Positions 1-10,837 of a stretch of DNA of 64,000 bases are shown here, in pieces. The notes beneath the pieces were generated by a model. The model saw nothing but the letters and a program-made list of their open reading frames with translations, had not been told where the DNA came from and searched no databases. The stretch comes from Rotaria socialis. Its lineage: Eukaryota; Rotifera; Eurotatoria; Philodinida; Philodinidae. Each line of letters begins with the position of its first letter. Positions within the stretch are counted from its first letter, which is position 1. The stretch is taken from contig CAJNYU010000025.1 of the NCBI GenBank assembly GCA_905331475.1, positions 124,001-188,000 on the forward strand, written 5' to 3'. A program made the position numbers and the translations under genes.

Positions 1-75
1 AACTATTCATGACCGTAACGATTACGACATAGATAGAAGTAAGAGTCCTGTAAAATAAATACACCTACACAGATA
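1..75. repeat. Left arm of a 75 bp inverted repeat
   Basis: The first 75 bases are the reverse complement of 7536-7610 with two mismatches (73/75). The arms are about 7.46 kb apart and enclose the SNX3-like fragment, the telomere-type hairpins and the LTR element. The left arm begins at the window edge, so the repeat may continue outside. Similarity stops abruptly after the shared CACAGATA. It could be the terminal repeat of a large mobile unit, two inverted copies of a small repeat, or a palindromic assembly join near the N gap. Confidence 0.85.
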
Positions 76-2155
76 TATAAATTACAACAGCCAGAAATAG
101 TTCTAGACTGATATTTCTCTTCGAGTACTTTGGGGTGCACAAGAGATATTTGAGTTTGCTAAGTGAAATAAAAAAGCAACAATGTAGTGAGTATATTCGA
201 AATCGATTTCAATATATTGAGAAAAGATATTTCAATTTATAGTGGTTATAGAAATTGCAAATATCGGAATATTCTATTTCTAATGTGTAATGAAATATGT
301 CTTAATCTAATGGCATTAGTCAACATCATGCAATGATGTGTTTCCATTGGTTATCAACAGTCGTTCTCTGCAGTGCGACTTTGCCATTAGTCTCGTATAC
401 ATAACGAATGAAATGGGCGATCGTTTCTTCATCCATTTGCTAAATAGATAGATTAAAGCAAAAGTCTTTAAAGAAACTTATTGTAAGATATTCGTCTGAA
501 TAAGAGAGAAACACTACGGAAATTTGTACACAGGAAAACTTATATTGATAATCGATTCATTGCTGTAATGCTGCATTTTTTTATTTTTTTATTAGAGAGC
601 TGGTTTTCCATGGTTTGTCAAAGAGTCGCCGGATGGTTTCCGATCACCGACAAACACGTGAAACTGGAATAAAGACGCAATACTAAGAAGATCCGTATCA
701 TGTTCGAGTTTTTCCCTTACAGCAACAAGTTTTATTCGTCGATGGTATTAATTGTTCGCCTATGGCCTGCACATTCTAGTCAGATACAAAGTTGTTCGAC
801 TTTGGAAACTTTTGGGCGTGACTATATGCTATCTTTACTCGTAGTTTTATGTTTCACGCTTGTGATTTACGTTCATTTTCCATAGTCCACTTTCAATTCT
901 TTCATTTTTCGCAGCTATGAATGTACAATAATCGTAAAATCCTCACACTGACAACAGAGATTTCTGTATATTGATCGACTGAAATTAATATTCAAATATA
1001 ATTTGAAGTGAATAAATCATAATGATAGAATCCAACAGGATTCTATTGGATTTACATCTGGACACAAGATATCATTTAATCCTCTCTCTTATTGTCTTTT
1101 TTCATTTCCTGCTCTTGTTATTTAATAGCCGATTGTGATGATTGGCGAAGATAGAATAATTTTCAAGAAATTAATTCTCATCCAGTTGTGCGTATCTAAA
1201 TAATAATAAAAATTGCCAATTAAATCTTTTTCAACTTTCAATTATACTTGTATTGTGAACGATAAATCTAAACAACATTAAAAAAACAAACGAAACTTAT
1301 GTTTTAACTCATCTGTATTTGCACTTACGCGATTATAACCCTAGATAAGGAAAAATAAATATCATATATTCTTTGATATATCATCATTTCGAAACGTTCG
1401 CTAATGAATCTGAATAAAGAACAACGTAATATAATGTTGATTTTTTCTTCATCCTAAAATTTAAATATTAAGTGAGTCTTAAAAAATAGTTAAAACTCAA
1501 TACAGAGTGTTTTATTTAAGCAGAGAACAAAGTTGAGATTGCTATACATAGCAATCTAAATGAAGAATATGAAAAATGATGATATATGAACTCATCATAA
1601 AATTCAGATCTTTAATAGCAAAGATCAATAAAGAGTATCTAGAAAAAATACTTGATGATTATACATCTATCAATGTTTACTTTTAAATGTTGACTAGTAA
1701 AGTCACATCAAAATTATAAAGCGAATGAAAATATTTGTTACCTTACTCATATATCTGATTGTTGAACAGCAAATTAGATTAAAAAAAAAAGATAAAATAA
1801 AATAATCGCTGAATTGGTATGTCACATAAAAAGGCTGGATAACGCATAAAAAACAATGATTACATTTTATTCGAACTTATTATTAAGTTTAAACTTGAAT
1901 GATAAATCCAAAAAGAAACTAATAAAAATGAGAGAGATGAGCAACTAATTTTTAACACCACTCGATTCATTTTTTTAAGTATGTTATGAAAAAGATTAGA
2001 TGAGTGCATCGATAAATACATGTTTACTTGATTCGATGTAAAAGGAATAGATTGATGAGCAACAATTATTTCGAGACAATCTGTGTATTCAAATTGCTGC
2101 AAGGATTTTTTTCTTTTGGTTCATCAACAAAACAAAAGAATAATTTAAAACTGCT
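76..2155. other. Gene-free AT-rich stretch
   Basis: No convincing gene was seen. A 61-codon open frame at 700-885 has no recognisable family and looks like chance. The stretch after a polypyrimidine/AG at about 595 could be a gene remnant, but stops come quickly. Confidence 0.5.
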
Positions 2156-2157
2156 TT

Positions 2158-2215
2158 GGAGGGTGCGGGTGTGGGTTTCAAATTTATTAGAAACACTCAC
2201 ACCCACCCACACCCA
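2158..2215. repeat. Hairpin with telomere-type TGTGGG stem, copy 1
   Basis: The sequence reads G-rich (GGTGTGGG repeats), then the core TTTCAAATTTATTAGAAAC, then C-rich (CACACCCACCCACACCC), so it can fold into a hairpin. The same core with flanking G/C-rich arms recurs inverted at 4699-4754. TGTGGG is, from memory, the bdelloid rotifer telomere repeat, so this could be an interstitial telomere-derived motif. That link is inference. Confidence 0.7.
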
Positions 2216-4245
2216 TACCCTTCCATGTAACGAACTGGAACCAAAAAGAATAAAAAAAGCAGCAAGATGGGTGTTTTTCCCTGTCTCTCTTGTTCCCTCT
2301 TCCATTCTATACCTTCTCTTTATCTGCAAAATGAAAATGCCATAGGAAGAGCAGGAAATATGCTAATGACATGATGCCAATACGCATGCTTAAAGTAGTC
2401 AATCACGATCAGTTGTTAATTATCAAGTGATTAGTAAGTTTCCTCGGCATACTGCAATCAGATTTCCAATAGATAAAGAGCATCGAATTCTATTGGAAAA
2501 GTTGTTTGATTTACTAGTACAACTCGTATGAACGAATCCTAATCTAAGATAGTCTACGTAAATAGAAATCGGTTACATGCCAAAATATGGGTTTTAACGT
2601 CAACAGAAAGCAAATCTTTTGATAATCATGCAATAAAGACAATATCGATTTCAGAAAATTTATTTTTATTAAGAAAAATTTACAAATACTAATCTTGGCA
2701 CATGACATGTATACTCAAGGGTATTAATATATTACTAGACCAAATAGAAATAAATATGTTCAGATCTAATTCGCATATGAGTAAAAAAATGAATAATACA
2801 ATGCTCAAAATACAGACAAGAAAAAGTTCTACCGGCTAAAATTTGATGAAAATGTAATCATTACAGAGCAATACACATATTAACCATAAATCGATTCGTC
2901 ACTATAAACCACATAGAGAAATTTATCTTCATCAGTCTACAATAATATAAAATGCATATTTAGTTTATCATAATTAATAAGCTTACTAACATGTTCTTGA
3001 TAGGGAGCGCCCATCGTTATTGATGTACTTGGTATAATCTATCAAAAAATATAAATCATTTCCTTGGTGATATTTTTATTCTCCCCTTGTTGTCGATTCA
3101 GAGTATATGGTGTTTACTAAAAATCAAACCGAATTCTTTGTCAGATTATAAAAAATCAATTTAAATACTATATACTATTTAATTTTGAAGAGAAGATTGA
3201 CTCGTCAAAGCTAAATAATTAAACTGAAATCACTAATTGATTAAAGAAAAAGAAAAAGAAAAAGAAAACGAAAAAGAAAGCTTAAATATTTGAATTAATA
3301 AAAGTGTTTGCATAAACTATTTCATAGGATTTTGTTCAATTTGAGTATTCTCTTCATTATTTGATATTTGGTTTTGATTAGTATATGTAAGTGTCAAGTC
3401 GGTAGCCAAAAAAGGGCTACCAGGAATCATTTTATGTATCAAGTTGTATTCGATATTCGCTTGGAATTGTTAATAAAGAAAATTTTACCATCATTATCAT
3501 TGAATGATTGCTGTGCCTATGGTTCTTGTTAAGAACGCACACAAGCCAGTCTTATTGGCGCGGATCTTGAGGAAAAACACATTTTTGTTTAACTATTCAA
3601 TCTGTATTGAATTTCTTGTGATATTGGACAGATCATATATTTTATCGTATTGAATGATACATTCGATAGGATAGCAACACGAGTCAGTTCATCTAATAGT
3701 AATGATTGATTTAGTTTCAATAATCAAATGAGAATAATAAAAACCAATATTAACTAAAGCTGAGAGCAAGGGTGTAGCAGCGTGTGGGTCTTGACCTTCA
3801 CTTCGCTCACATCGATATCCAATGAGAAATGAGTATCTTATGGCAAAAAGTCAATAAAAAATCATTTGATAAAACATAGTGGAAGATGAATGTAGCATAG
3901 CCCTTTGTCACAATCTTGTAATATTATGTCTGATAAATATTTTCTTCATTAGTTTTTTTTGAACGCATTAAACAAAGAATTTTCAATTGAAGTTATTTTA
4001 TGCTCATGTGACAAATCTATTACCAAGAGAAATATCATTCTAGCGGTTCTTGGTATAGTTAAAGATTGAAGCCAATGAAATATGTTAACATTTAAGAGGT
4101 CACTTCAAATGTATCTCAAATAATATATTGCTACTGCTAAGAAGAAAAGCAATGAATGGAGAACACTTCAGACCTATAACTTTTATTATTATTATTGTCA
4201 TATTGTATATTTATTACTAATTTGAAAGATCAATCAATTTAACCA
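2216..4245. other. Gene-free stretch
   Basis: No supported coding region. A short run of (AAGAAA)-like purine repeats occurs at about 3245-3280. The rest is AT-rich non-coding sequence leading to the SNX3-like pseudogene. Confidence 0.5.
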
Positions 4246-4697
4246 ATGGTAACAATCGATGCTGATAATCGACGAGAAATTGCTCGATTACCATCAAGAC
4301 CCGTAATGATAAATAAAAGATGAATTTCGATTTATTGATCTTTCTTCATTTATTTAGATTCCACTTGAAGATCGTTATGATCCTCCAGCTAATTTTCTTG
4401 AAATTGAAGTTCTTAAGATATGCGGATTATGAAATTCGAATGAGAGTAAAATAGTTTTCTTTCATTATTCTAATACATATTTTGTTTTATTATAGACAAA
4501 TTTACCAGTATTTCATTTAAAAGAATGTTCTGTACGTCGCCGTTATTCAGATTTTGAATGGTTACATAGAGAACTTGAACAAGATAGTAAAGTAAGTTTA
4601 ATTTTTGTAAGATTTTTTTTAAAATTTTTTATTCGTAATAGATTGTTGTTCCATCATTGTCAAGTACCTGCATTTCTTCGTCGTGATGATGGTATTT
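4246..4697 (+). pseudogene. SNX3: Sorting nexin 3-like (PX domain) pseudogene, truncated
   Basis: Translated pieces match the sorting nexin 3/12 N-terminus and PX domain in order: a start reading MVTIDADNRREIARL, then PPANFLEIEV, YEIRMR, TNLPVFHLKE, VRRRYSDFEWL, ELEQDSK, IVVPSL, and FLRRDDGIF. The RRYSDFEWL core is the phosphoinositide-binding PX signature. SNX3 normally acts in retromer-dependent endosomal sorting. This copy is broken. The first intron has lost its GT donor (AT instead), a deletion plus frameshift lies between FLEIEV and YEIRMR, another frameshift follows VPSL, and similarity ends exactly where the TGTGGG hairpin at 4699 begins. Two internal introns (4447-4494 and about 4591-4641) still have GT-AG ends, which shows descent from a genomic copy rather than a retrocopy. 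Confidence 0.72.
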
Positions 4698-4698
4698 T

Positions 4699-4754
4699 TG
4701 GGTGTGGGTGTGGTTGTGAGTGTTTCTAATAAATTTGAAACCCACACCCACACC
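4699..4754. repeat. Hairpin with telomere-type TGTGGG stem, copy 2
   Basis: GGGTGTGGGTGTGG, then the core GTTTCTAATAAATTTGAAA, then CCCACACCCACACC. This is the reverse complement of the core at 2158-2215. It marks the exact breakpoint of the SNX3-like pseudogene. The stem is two to three units of TGTGGG on one side and CCCACA on the other. Confidence 0.7.
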
Positions 4755-4756
4755 AT

Positions 4757-5332
4757 CAAGAAGAACAACTTTGCTCAAACTTCGTTCTCATCGTCACTCG
4801 ATGTGAAAGCAAAAACGATACTCAACGATCGAATATACATCATGAACTATTACATGATGACGAATTTTCCAAATTTATTAGAAATCAAGCCGATCGAATT
4901 TATTTTTCGGGTACACTAAATCCGGATGATTACAATAATGCACATGAGGCACTATGCTATCAATTTCAAGCAGTTTATTCTTATCGAAGAAAGTTCCTGC
5001 AACTCATCCAAAATGAAATAACACCGTTTCATCTGACCAAAAAATTGCAATCATCCATACCGAAATAAGTGATTACTTTCTCAGATGTCATTGTGGAAAT
5101 ACTCTCAAGTTTTGAAATGACTTCACTTCCATTTTCAGAGACGATCACCCATCGAGCTTCAACACTGCACCAATGGGTCGAAATGAGAGACCCATTGTCA
5201 CACGAATCGCACCACCGCCGCCACAGTATCGCTGCAGATACGATTATTCTGCGGTCGATTCCGATGATGACTCATCTGAACATTCTGGCTGTTCCCTTGC
5301 CGAATATTCTAATCAAGTAGATTGCTTTTATG
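4757..5332 (+). pseudogene. Unrecognised gene-fragment block between hairpins
   Basis: Between hairpin copies 2 and 3 there are open stretches without a start or family that I recognise. One frame reads FSKFIRNQADRIYFSGTLNP and continues to a stop near 5068. A second, in another frame, is acidic and Ser-rich (YDYSAVDSDDDSSEHSGCS) with a PPPP run. The amino-acid composition looks protein-like, but frames change and no splice model joins them. The block is probably one or two exon fragments of other genes pasted between telomere-type motifs. I cannot name the source gene. Confidence 0.35.
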
Positions 5333-5407
5333 AGAGTGTGGGTGTGGGAGGATTTAAGCTGATGTGAGTGTTTACTGTGTAAAATGAAAATTTATACACC
5401 CACACAG
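5333..5407. repeat. Degenerate hairpin-like motif with TGTGGG units, copy 3
   Basis: GAGTGTGGGTGTGGGAGG is followed 50 bp later by ACACCCACACAG. The TTTCAAATTTATTAG core of copies 1 and 2 is not conserved here, but the G-rich and C-rich arms and a GTGAGTGTTT segment are. It ends the gene-fragment block and lies about 80 bp before the LTR. Confidence 0.5.
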
Positions 5408-5485
5408 ACGGAACTACTCTGATTACGTGCTAAACAGATTGAAAGCAGTGCAGAACCACTCACTGGTATATATACTCATATCTAT

Positions 5486-5844
5486 TGTAACCCCGTTTCG
5501 AGCTATTGCATCATGAGAAATTTTTATTAATGCGGTGCGAAGCAGAAGCATTTATGTAGTCCGTCGCGAGTTTTTAATGCGATGCGAAGCAGAAGCATTT
5601 ATGTAGGCCGTCGCTGTGACGATTTATACATATCTTCGAGTATAAGTGATATTCTTGTACATAATAATATGTTCCTCTATCATGCGCTGTCTCTCTCTCT
5701 TTAGCTGTATATCGCTGTCTCTCTCTGTTCTCTTCCTGTTTGTGTGGATAGTGTGCGCTGGAGTGGAACAGACCTATAAAAGGAAGTGAGAAATTGAAAT
5801 AAAGGGATAATAGAAAAACACGACATAGCTTCTTGTTCGTTACA
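5486..5844 (+). mobile_element. 5' long terminal repeat of an LTR retrotransposon
   Basis: The segment starts TGTAAC and ends GTTACA, a 6 bp inverted terminus typical of LTRs, giving 359 bp. It contains a TATAAAA box at about 5776 and an AATAAA signal near 5799, in the order U3-R-U5. Immediately after it (5845) comes TGGCGACCCTGTC, the expected place and TGG start of a tRNA primer-binding site, and gag begins 66 bp later. Two ~45 bp tandem units (about 5526-5615) lie in its U3 part. The matching 3' LTR is not in the window, so the boundary rests on these signals alone. Confidence 0.7.
5526..5615 (+). repeat. Two tandem ~45 bp units inside the LTR U3
   Basis: The unit contains AATGCGATGCGAAGCAGAAG followed by CATTTATGTAG and CCGTCGC. 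It occurs twice here, and three further copies in the opposite orientation lie at 10838-10967. Confidence 0.75.
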
Positions 5845-5862
5845 TGGCGACCCTGTCAAAAT
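5845..5862 (+). other. Putative tRNA primer-binding site
   Basis: TGGCGACCCTGTC directly follows the LTR end. TGG would pair with the 3' CCA of a tRNA. I did not assign the tRNA species. Confidence 0.55.
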
Positions 5863-5910
5863 AAACCTCAATCTTCTAATCGAAAATAAATAAATAAGCT
5901 AAGTGAAATA

Positions 5911-7365
5911 ATGGCATCTGAAAAAGTAACAATTGAACAAGCGGTTCAAAAATTATCGGAAGCAAATAACAACAGCAATGGGCGTCTGAATGCGCTCGAG
6001 ACAAAACTAGATGAAATTCACTTCAATTTAATAGAACAGCATAAAAATATGAACATGGACGTACCAAATGAAATGATGAATGTACAAGAAAAAATGATAA
6101 ATCAAATCGAAACCATTCAAAAAAGAACAGAAGAATTGCAAGCCACAACAACGTCCAAATTAGAAGAAAAACAACAACAGTGGGAGCAATTAACAAACAA
6201 TATTCGAGATATGAGAACAGAAATGAAAACAAATTGTGAGGCGCTGGAAACAAAAGCATTACGAAAAAATGATCAAAATCAACTAATGGAAGAGAACGTA
6301 TCCACGCCTCACACACAACTTAATTCATCAGCAATCAATGAATCATTTGATAATGGTGAATCCGATCACCACAATATAACAGAACAAAGACAACAGGCTG
6401 AGAATAATGCACGACAAATGTTATTAAATGAACGTCCCGCTCAAACAGCACACACCATCATTATCCCACCATCATCATCAATACCAACATTTAGTGGAAG
6501 CACCTTGGAAAGTCCTCGTCAATTCCTCATTCGAGCCAAAGAATACGCAGAAACAATAAATTATTGGAATGACCAATTGCTTCTCAACGGCATCTCACAA
6601 TTTCTTCAAGGTACGGCCCTTGAGTGGTACTGCCAACTACGTGTCTCAAATCGACGTCCACAAACTTGGATCGAATTCAAGGTAATTTTTCTCAATCAAT
6701 GTAACTCACCAATCCGACGTGCACGACAAGAACAACAATGGAAAGACTGTAAACAAGAAGAAGAGGAAACAATTAATGAATTCATCGTTCGACTTCGTAC
6801 CCTCTGGCAAGAACAAAAGCCGAATGAAACAGAAAATGATCTCATTCGACACCTGATGTGTAAGATGAGAAACAATTTATTAACGATGATTGGAATATCC
6901 CTATGTGAATCATTAGATGAAATTATCACCGAAGCTCAAAAAATCGAAGAAATACTCTATCAGCGAAACAAACAACAACATAGAAATGATAACCACGACT
7001 TATTGCACAATGATATATCAACAACAGCAATGTATAACAACGATGATCATCACGAGGTGCAAACAATGTCAGCTCATCAAACGAACCAACAAACAAAATC
7101 AAACAACAGAGGAAATTTTACGTCGAATAGAAATGGCAATTATAATGTCACACCTCGACAATCATATTATTCAACACAAGGCACACGCAACCAACGCAAC
7201 TTATATTCATTAAATGAGACAAAATGTTACATGTGTGGAAGAAAAGGACACTCCAGAAAAGACTGTCCATATCAATATAATACTTATCAACAACAGAATA
7301 CTTGGCATTATTCAAAAAACGCCGATGGAGCGCACGATGGACGGGACCATGGCGCTCCAAACTAA
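5911..7365 (+). CDS. Gag-like protein of an LTR retrotransposon
   Basis: An intact 484-residue open frame starts 66 bp after the LTR. The N-terminal ~120 residues are a predicted coiled coil rich in E, K, Q and N. Residues about 195-350 fit the retrotransposon gag domain, with the ALEWYCQLR and EEETINEFIVRLRTLWQEQ patterns. A CCHC zinc knuckle, CYMCGRKGHSRKDC (C-x2-C-x4-H-x4-C), lies near residue 435. The family role is assembly of the particle that packages element RNA for reverse transcription. The intact frame suggests a recent insertion. Pol is not seen, because sequence 35 bp after the stop is an assembly gap. The element is Ty3/gypsy-like by domain order. That class call is inference without pol. 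Confidence 0.85.
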   Translation: MASEKVTIEQAVQKLSEANNNSNGRLNALETKLDEIHFNLIEQHKNMNMDVPNEMMNVQEKMINQIETIQKRTEELQATTTSKLEEKQQQWEQLTNNIRDMRTEMKTNCEALETKALRKNDQNQLMEENVSTPHTQLNSSAINESFDNGESDHHNITEQRQQAENNARQMLLNERPAQTAHTIIIPPSSSIPTFSGSTLESPRQFLIRAKEYAETINYWNDQLLLNGISQFLQGTALEWYCQLRVSNRRPQTWIEFKVIFLNQCNSPIRRARQEQQWKDCKQEEEETINEFIVRLRTLWQEQKPNETENDLIRHLMCKMRNNLLTMIGISLCESLDEIITEAQKIEEILYQRNKQQHRNDNHDLLHNDISTTAMYNNDDHHEVQTMSAHQTNQQTKSNNRGNFTSNRNGNYNVTPRQSYYSTQGTRNQRNLYSLNETKCYMCGRKGHSRKDCPYQYNTYQQQNTWHYSKNADGAHDGRDHGAPN

Positions 7366-7399
7366 ATTATCCCGTCCAACTATCCGCCGAAATTCACAC

Positions 7400-7499
7400 N
7401 NNNNNNNNNNNNNNNNNNNNNNNNNNNNNNNNNNNNNNNNNNNNNNNNNNNNNNNNNNNNNNNNNNNNNNNNNNNNNNNNNNNNNNNNNNNNNNNNNNN
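7400..7499. other. Assembly gap (100 N)
   Basis: Exactly 100 N, the conventional size for a gap of unknown length. It removes the pol region and the 3' LTR of the retrotransposon. Any distance across it is not reliable. Confidence 0.99.
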
Positions 7500-7535
7500 T
7501 TGAAAAGAAGGAAAAAAGGACCTCTGCGAGGCCTG

Positions 7536-7610
7536 TATCTGTGTAGGTGTATTTATTTTACAGGACTCTTACTTCTATCTATGTCGTGATCGTTACGGTC
7601 ATAAATAGTT
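7536..7610. repeat. Right arm of the 75 bp inverted repeat
   Basis: Reverse complement of positions 1-75 with two mismatches. It lies 36 bp to the right of the 100-N assembly gap and is followed by a GTT-rich stretch. See the left arm for interpretation. Confidence 0.85.
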
Positions 7611-7824
7611 GTTGTTGTTGGTGGTGCTGTTGTTTGACTTATTTGTACATTTTCTGTTTCAATACCTTGACTCTAAACGAGCAAGTGCAAACATTATCGT
7701 AGGGTAGGGTATATGGTACGAAAGACTTGTACGCTATAGGATTCTATCTTCTAACCGAGTTACTCACCTCTGCTTGTTCATCAGGAGATTGGTGTAACTA
7801 TATCAACAACAACAAATATTTACA

Positions 7825-8400
7825 ATTAATTAATGAGATAAAATTACACCTACTTCATGCGCTTTTATTTTCAATTGTTGATACCGTTCTAAAACATGTC
7901 GTTTTATTTCGATGTCCGTCGGTTTTCTCAATAAGATTGATGTGACGACATTTGATGACTTCAGTTGAACAATTCTTAACATAACATTATTTTCATCATC
8001 ACTTGGTATTATTTGAAGCACTGTACATGTTTCTCTAAATATTGAAAATGATTTATTATTTTAGTATAGTATGTAAATGTGTACATACGCTGCATTGGAA
8101 TCATCATTCAAACATAGCTTCATGAGATCAACGATGTCGATAAAATATTGGTGTAGATTTATTGGTGTTTTTTTTATTTATTTTCAAACTAAAACAAAAA
8201 GTCAAGTTATGTTTATCGTAGGCTATGACTTACTGTTGCAATTCGATATCGTTGATACTCGTAAAAAAATAATAAAACGGATCATCGGCATCTGTTATTT
8301 TAATTACAAGATTCTAAAATTGTAACGATCATAAATATAAAAATCTATATATATGAGATAGACTTACATTTTCGTCTTGTAAATTAAGGTCGAAATAAAT
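7825..8400 (-). pseudogene. SASS6: SAS-6-like (centriole assembly) gene fragment, degraded
   Basis: Minus-strand pieces resemble the N-terminal head domain of SAS-6 in order: FDLNLQDEN, then NLVIKITDADDPFYYFF (family: LxVRLTDDxDPFFLY), then INLHQYFIDIVDLMKLC (family: FPQKFIDLLQQC), then VVTSILLRKPTDIEIKRHVL (family: HLSLKLLPGNDVEIKKFL). SAS-6 builds the ninefold centriole cartwheel. Frames change between the second and third pieces, stop codons occur, and nothing downstream encodes the coiled coil. Candidate introns with GT-AG ends remain. I call it a pseudogene fragment. The family identification comes from memory and is moderate. Confidence 0.5.
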
Positions 8401-9020
8401 CTTTCTATAAACAAAACCAAATTACAAATAATTTTAATTCAATTAATGCATACTTTTTTGTCGATATACCATTTAATGCTATTTCCGATTGAATGTTTTC
8501 ACAATAGTGAAGCGTGCTCATCATCGTCAAAAATTTAATAAATGATACAGCAAACAAACTTATGTTCATGAGTCACCCATAGCAGCCACAATTGGAGAAC
8601 AATATTCTCAAATCAAGTCGAGCGCCATCGATGCGCGCTTATTGGTTGAGATAAGCGACATACATTTTTCCTTTCAGTCAAACTTAACTTGTAATTTTAT
8701 TTCTTCAACAACACACGAGGGAAAAGTTGAATAATACTTGTCTATTAAAGCCAATCTCCCTTCTCTCTTATTTGAGATATATTATTCATTAATAAAAATG
8801 AATCACATTGAAAAGCTTAGCTGACGTTGAATCAAAAAGATTCATTTTTTTGTCTCTTATAAATAAAAATTTTCAAGTGATTATTTTGGACGGTACAAAA
8901 AAAGGTGCCACCAAGACAATCGAAAAAAAAAGAATATTTGTGAAAAACAATTTATCATCAGTCAACCTGGTTCGATATTAAGATAGAAAAGCAAATGAAT
9001 CTAGTTTTTCAATTTTATAG

Positions 9021-10290
9021 ATGTGAACGAAGATGTACGTGAAGAAGGTTTTGTTGAACAAACAGATTATACAACAGCAACGAATAATTATCGAGTTGGT
9101 CGAGCAAAATTTTCAATAGTCGAAGAGTTTGTTTTGTTTTTGTAAACTAAACTCGATCCAATTGAAATGGGAAAATGTTTAAATGAATGTTATGAATAAA
9201 AAAATCAAACACTAGCTGGTGATTCTGATGATGAAAATCGAACACCCGATGAAATAACTCAACACAGTTGTTTACCTGGTGTTAAATCACTTAATCTTTG
9301 ATTAGTTAAATGTAAAATTGGAGAAGAGAAACAAACAGATTTATTATTTATGATAAAATTTGTTGCTTTAGAAAATAATGAAGAAGTAACAACGAAAAAT
9401 AGTTTTTTTAATTAAAATAAATTTATTTCACTTTAAGGCACTAAAAATAAAATCGATGATTGCAAAAGAAAGTGATCGTGATTTTATCTATATTGAAGCA
9501 TTTAAATTAAATCATTAAAAAATGATATACTCTCGCTTGCACCTAGTGCTCCTGTTCAAGTCTGTGAAGGTGAATTAATTAATTTACAAGGTACAAGTGT
9601 TGGAATTAATGGCGATTTAAAGTAAATTGTTCCAACAACATGAAGCATTAAATGATGAAATTCGATTTAAGGCAAATGAATTACGAAAATATTTTTCAAT
9701 TGGAAATTATGTTAAAATTTTAAATGGAAGATTTAAAGGAGAAACTGGAGCGGTTGTGGCAATTGACGGAACAAAAGATGCAGTAAGGAGATAAATGAAA
9801 ATTCATGGCATCAAAATCGTGTAACTTTTGCCGATTAATCACGATATTGAACCAAAACGTCCATTAATCGGAAAAAGTTACACGATTTTGATTACATGAG
9901 AACAAAAAAAAGACAATAATTATTGTTTATTTATTTAATTAGATGTCTATTCGAACACCAGATCTTCAAATTTGTAAAGAAACAGCTACATGTGTTGATT
10001 CATCTGGACAATTTCACCAGAGAGATTTAGTTAATGTATCGTATGTTTTTTCCTCAAACAAGAAAATGATTTTTTTGTTCTTTTTAACAGATCAAATAAA
10101 GTTGGTGTTGTTGTACGTATTGAAAAAGAATATTTACAGCTATTAAATACAAATGGAAAAGTTGAAAAAGTTTCAATACGTTCAATAAAAAGAAACGAAT
10201 CGGAATACAACAACAATTGATTCACGAAATAATAATTAAAATATTGGATATATTGTTAATGCTATATTGATGGATCATTTACAGTAAGAA
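9021..10290 (+). pseudogene. SUPT5H: Transcription elongation factor SPT5-like pseudogene
   Basis: Collinear pieces match SPT5: acidic DSDDENRTPDEITQH, PGVKSLNL-stop-LVKCKIGEE, then IKSMIAKESDRDFIYIEAFK (NGN domain), VCEGELINLQG, ANELRKYFSIGNYVKILNG with RFKGETGAVV (KOW), RTPDLQICKETATCVD, and NKVGVVVRIEKEYLQLLNTN. SPT5 with SPT4 forms DSIF, a general pausing and elongation factor of RNA polymerase II. In-frame stops (for example TGA where Trp is expected after KSLNL), several frameshifts and loss of the C-terminal heptad repeats show that this copy is dead. Some introns still look spliceable (about 10040-10090). A 29/30 bp foldback sits within it. Confidence 0.8.
9810..9892. repeat. Perfect-like foldback, 30 bp arms
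   Basis: 9810-9839 is the reverse complement of 9863-9892 with one mismatch; the loop is 23 bp. It lies inside the SPT5-like pseudogene and may be a tiny foldback insertion or a templated repair scar. Confidence 0.85.
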
Positions 10291-10837
10291 TTAGAAACAA
10301 ATTAAACAATTCAATTTCCTTTTCTCTTTTGTTTTAAAGTTTCACTCGAATGCGAAATGCAATGCGAAGCAGGAATCTGGATCCACGAAAAATCTAGAAT
10401 TCAGAGAAATCTTGAAATACTTTTTATGTCGACATGATGAAATTCATCACTGAGAAAACTCTATTCTTACTTAGCAACACATTCTTAAGGATCGATTTCA
10501 ATTGATCGATTAATTATCTCCATGATTCATTATCTTAGATCAGCTGTAAATGAATAGACTATAGTCGATAACATATGTTCATGACGTCACTTTAATTATC
10601 TCTTAATAAATTTCTTTCATTTTCGTCATTTTGGAACCACATTTGTGAGTGAACGGAAGTTTATATTGAAGATTCGAAAACAGGTGTAAAAGGTTCGATC
10701 TTGATACTTCAATCTGATGTTTCAACGAATTTTCTATGATTTTTCAATCCCGAGATCATAGCACAACAAAATAACGAAAAAGATGCGTATGTCGAGAAAG
10801 TAAGAGAAAAAGAAAAAAAACTCGGGACGAAATACAG

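Noticed and set aside
2028..2345. 105-codon plus-strand and 87-codon minus-strand open frames across the first hairpin
   Set aside because: Both translate the TGTGGG-type repeat and its flanks; open on both strands because of the inverted repeat, not coding.
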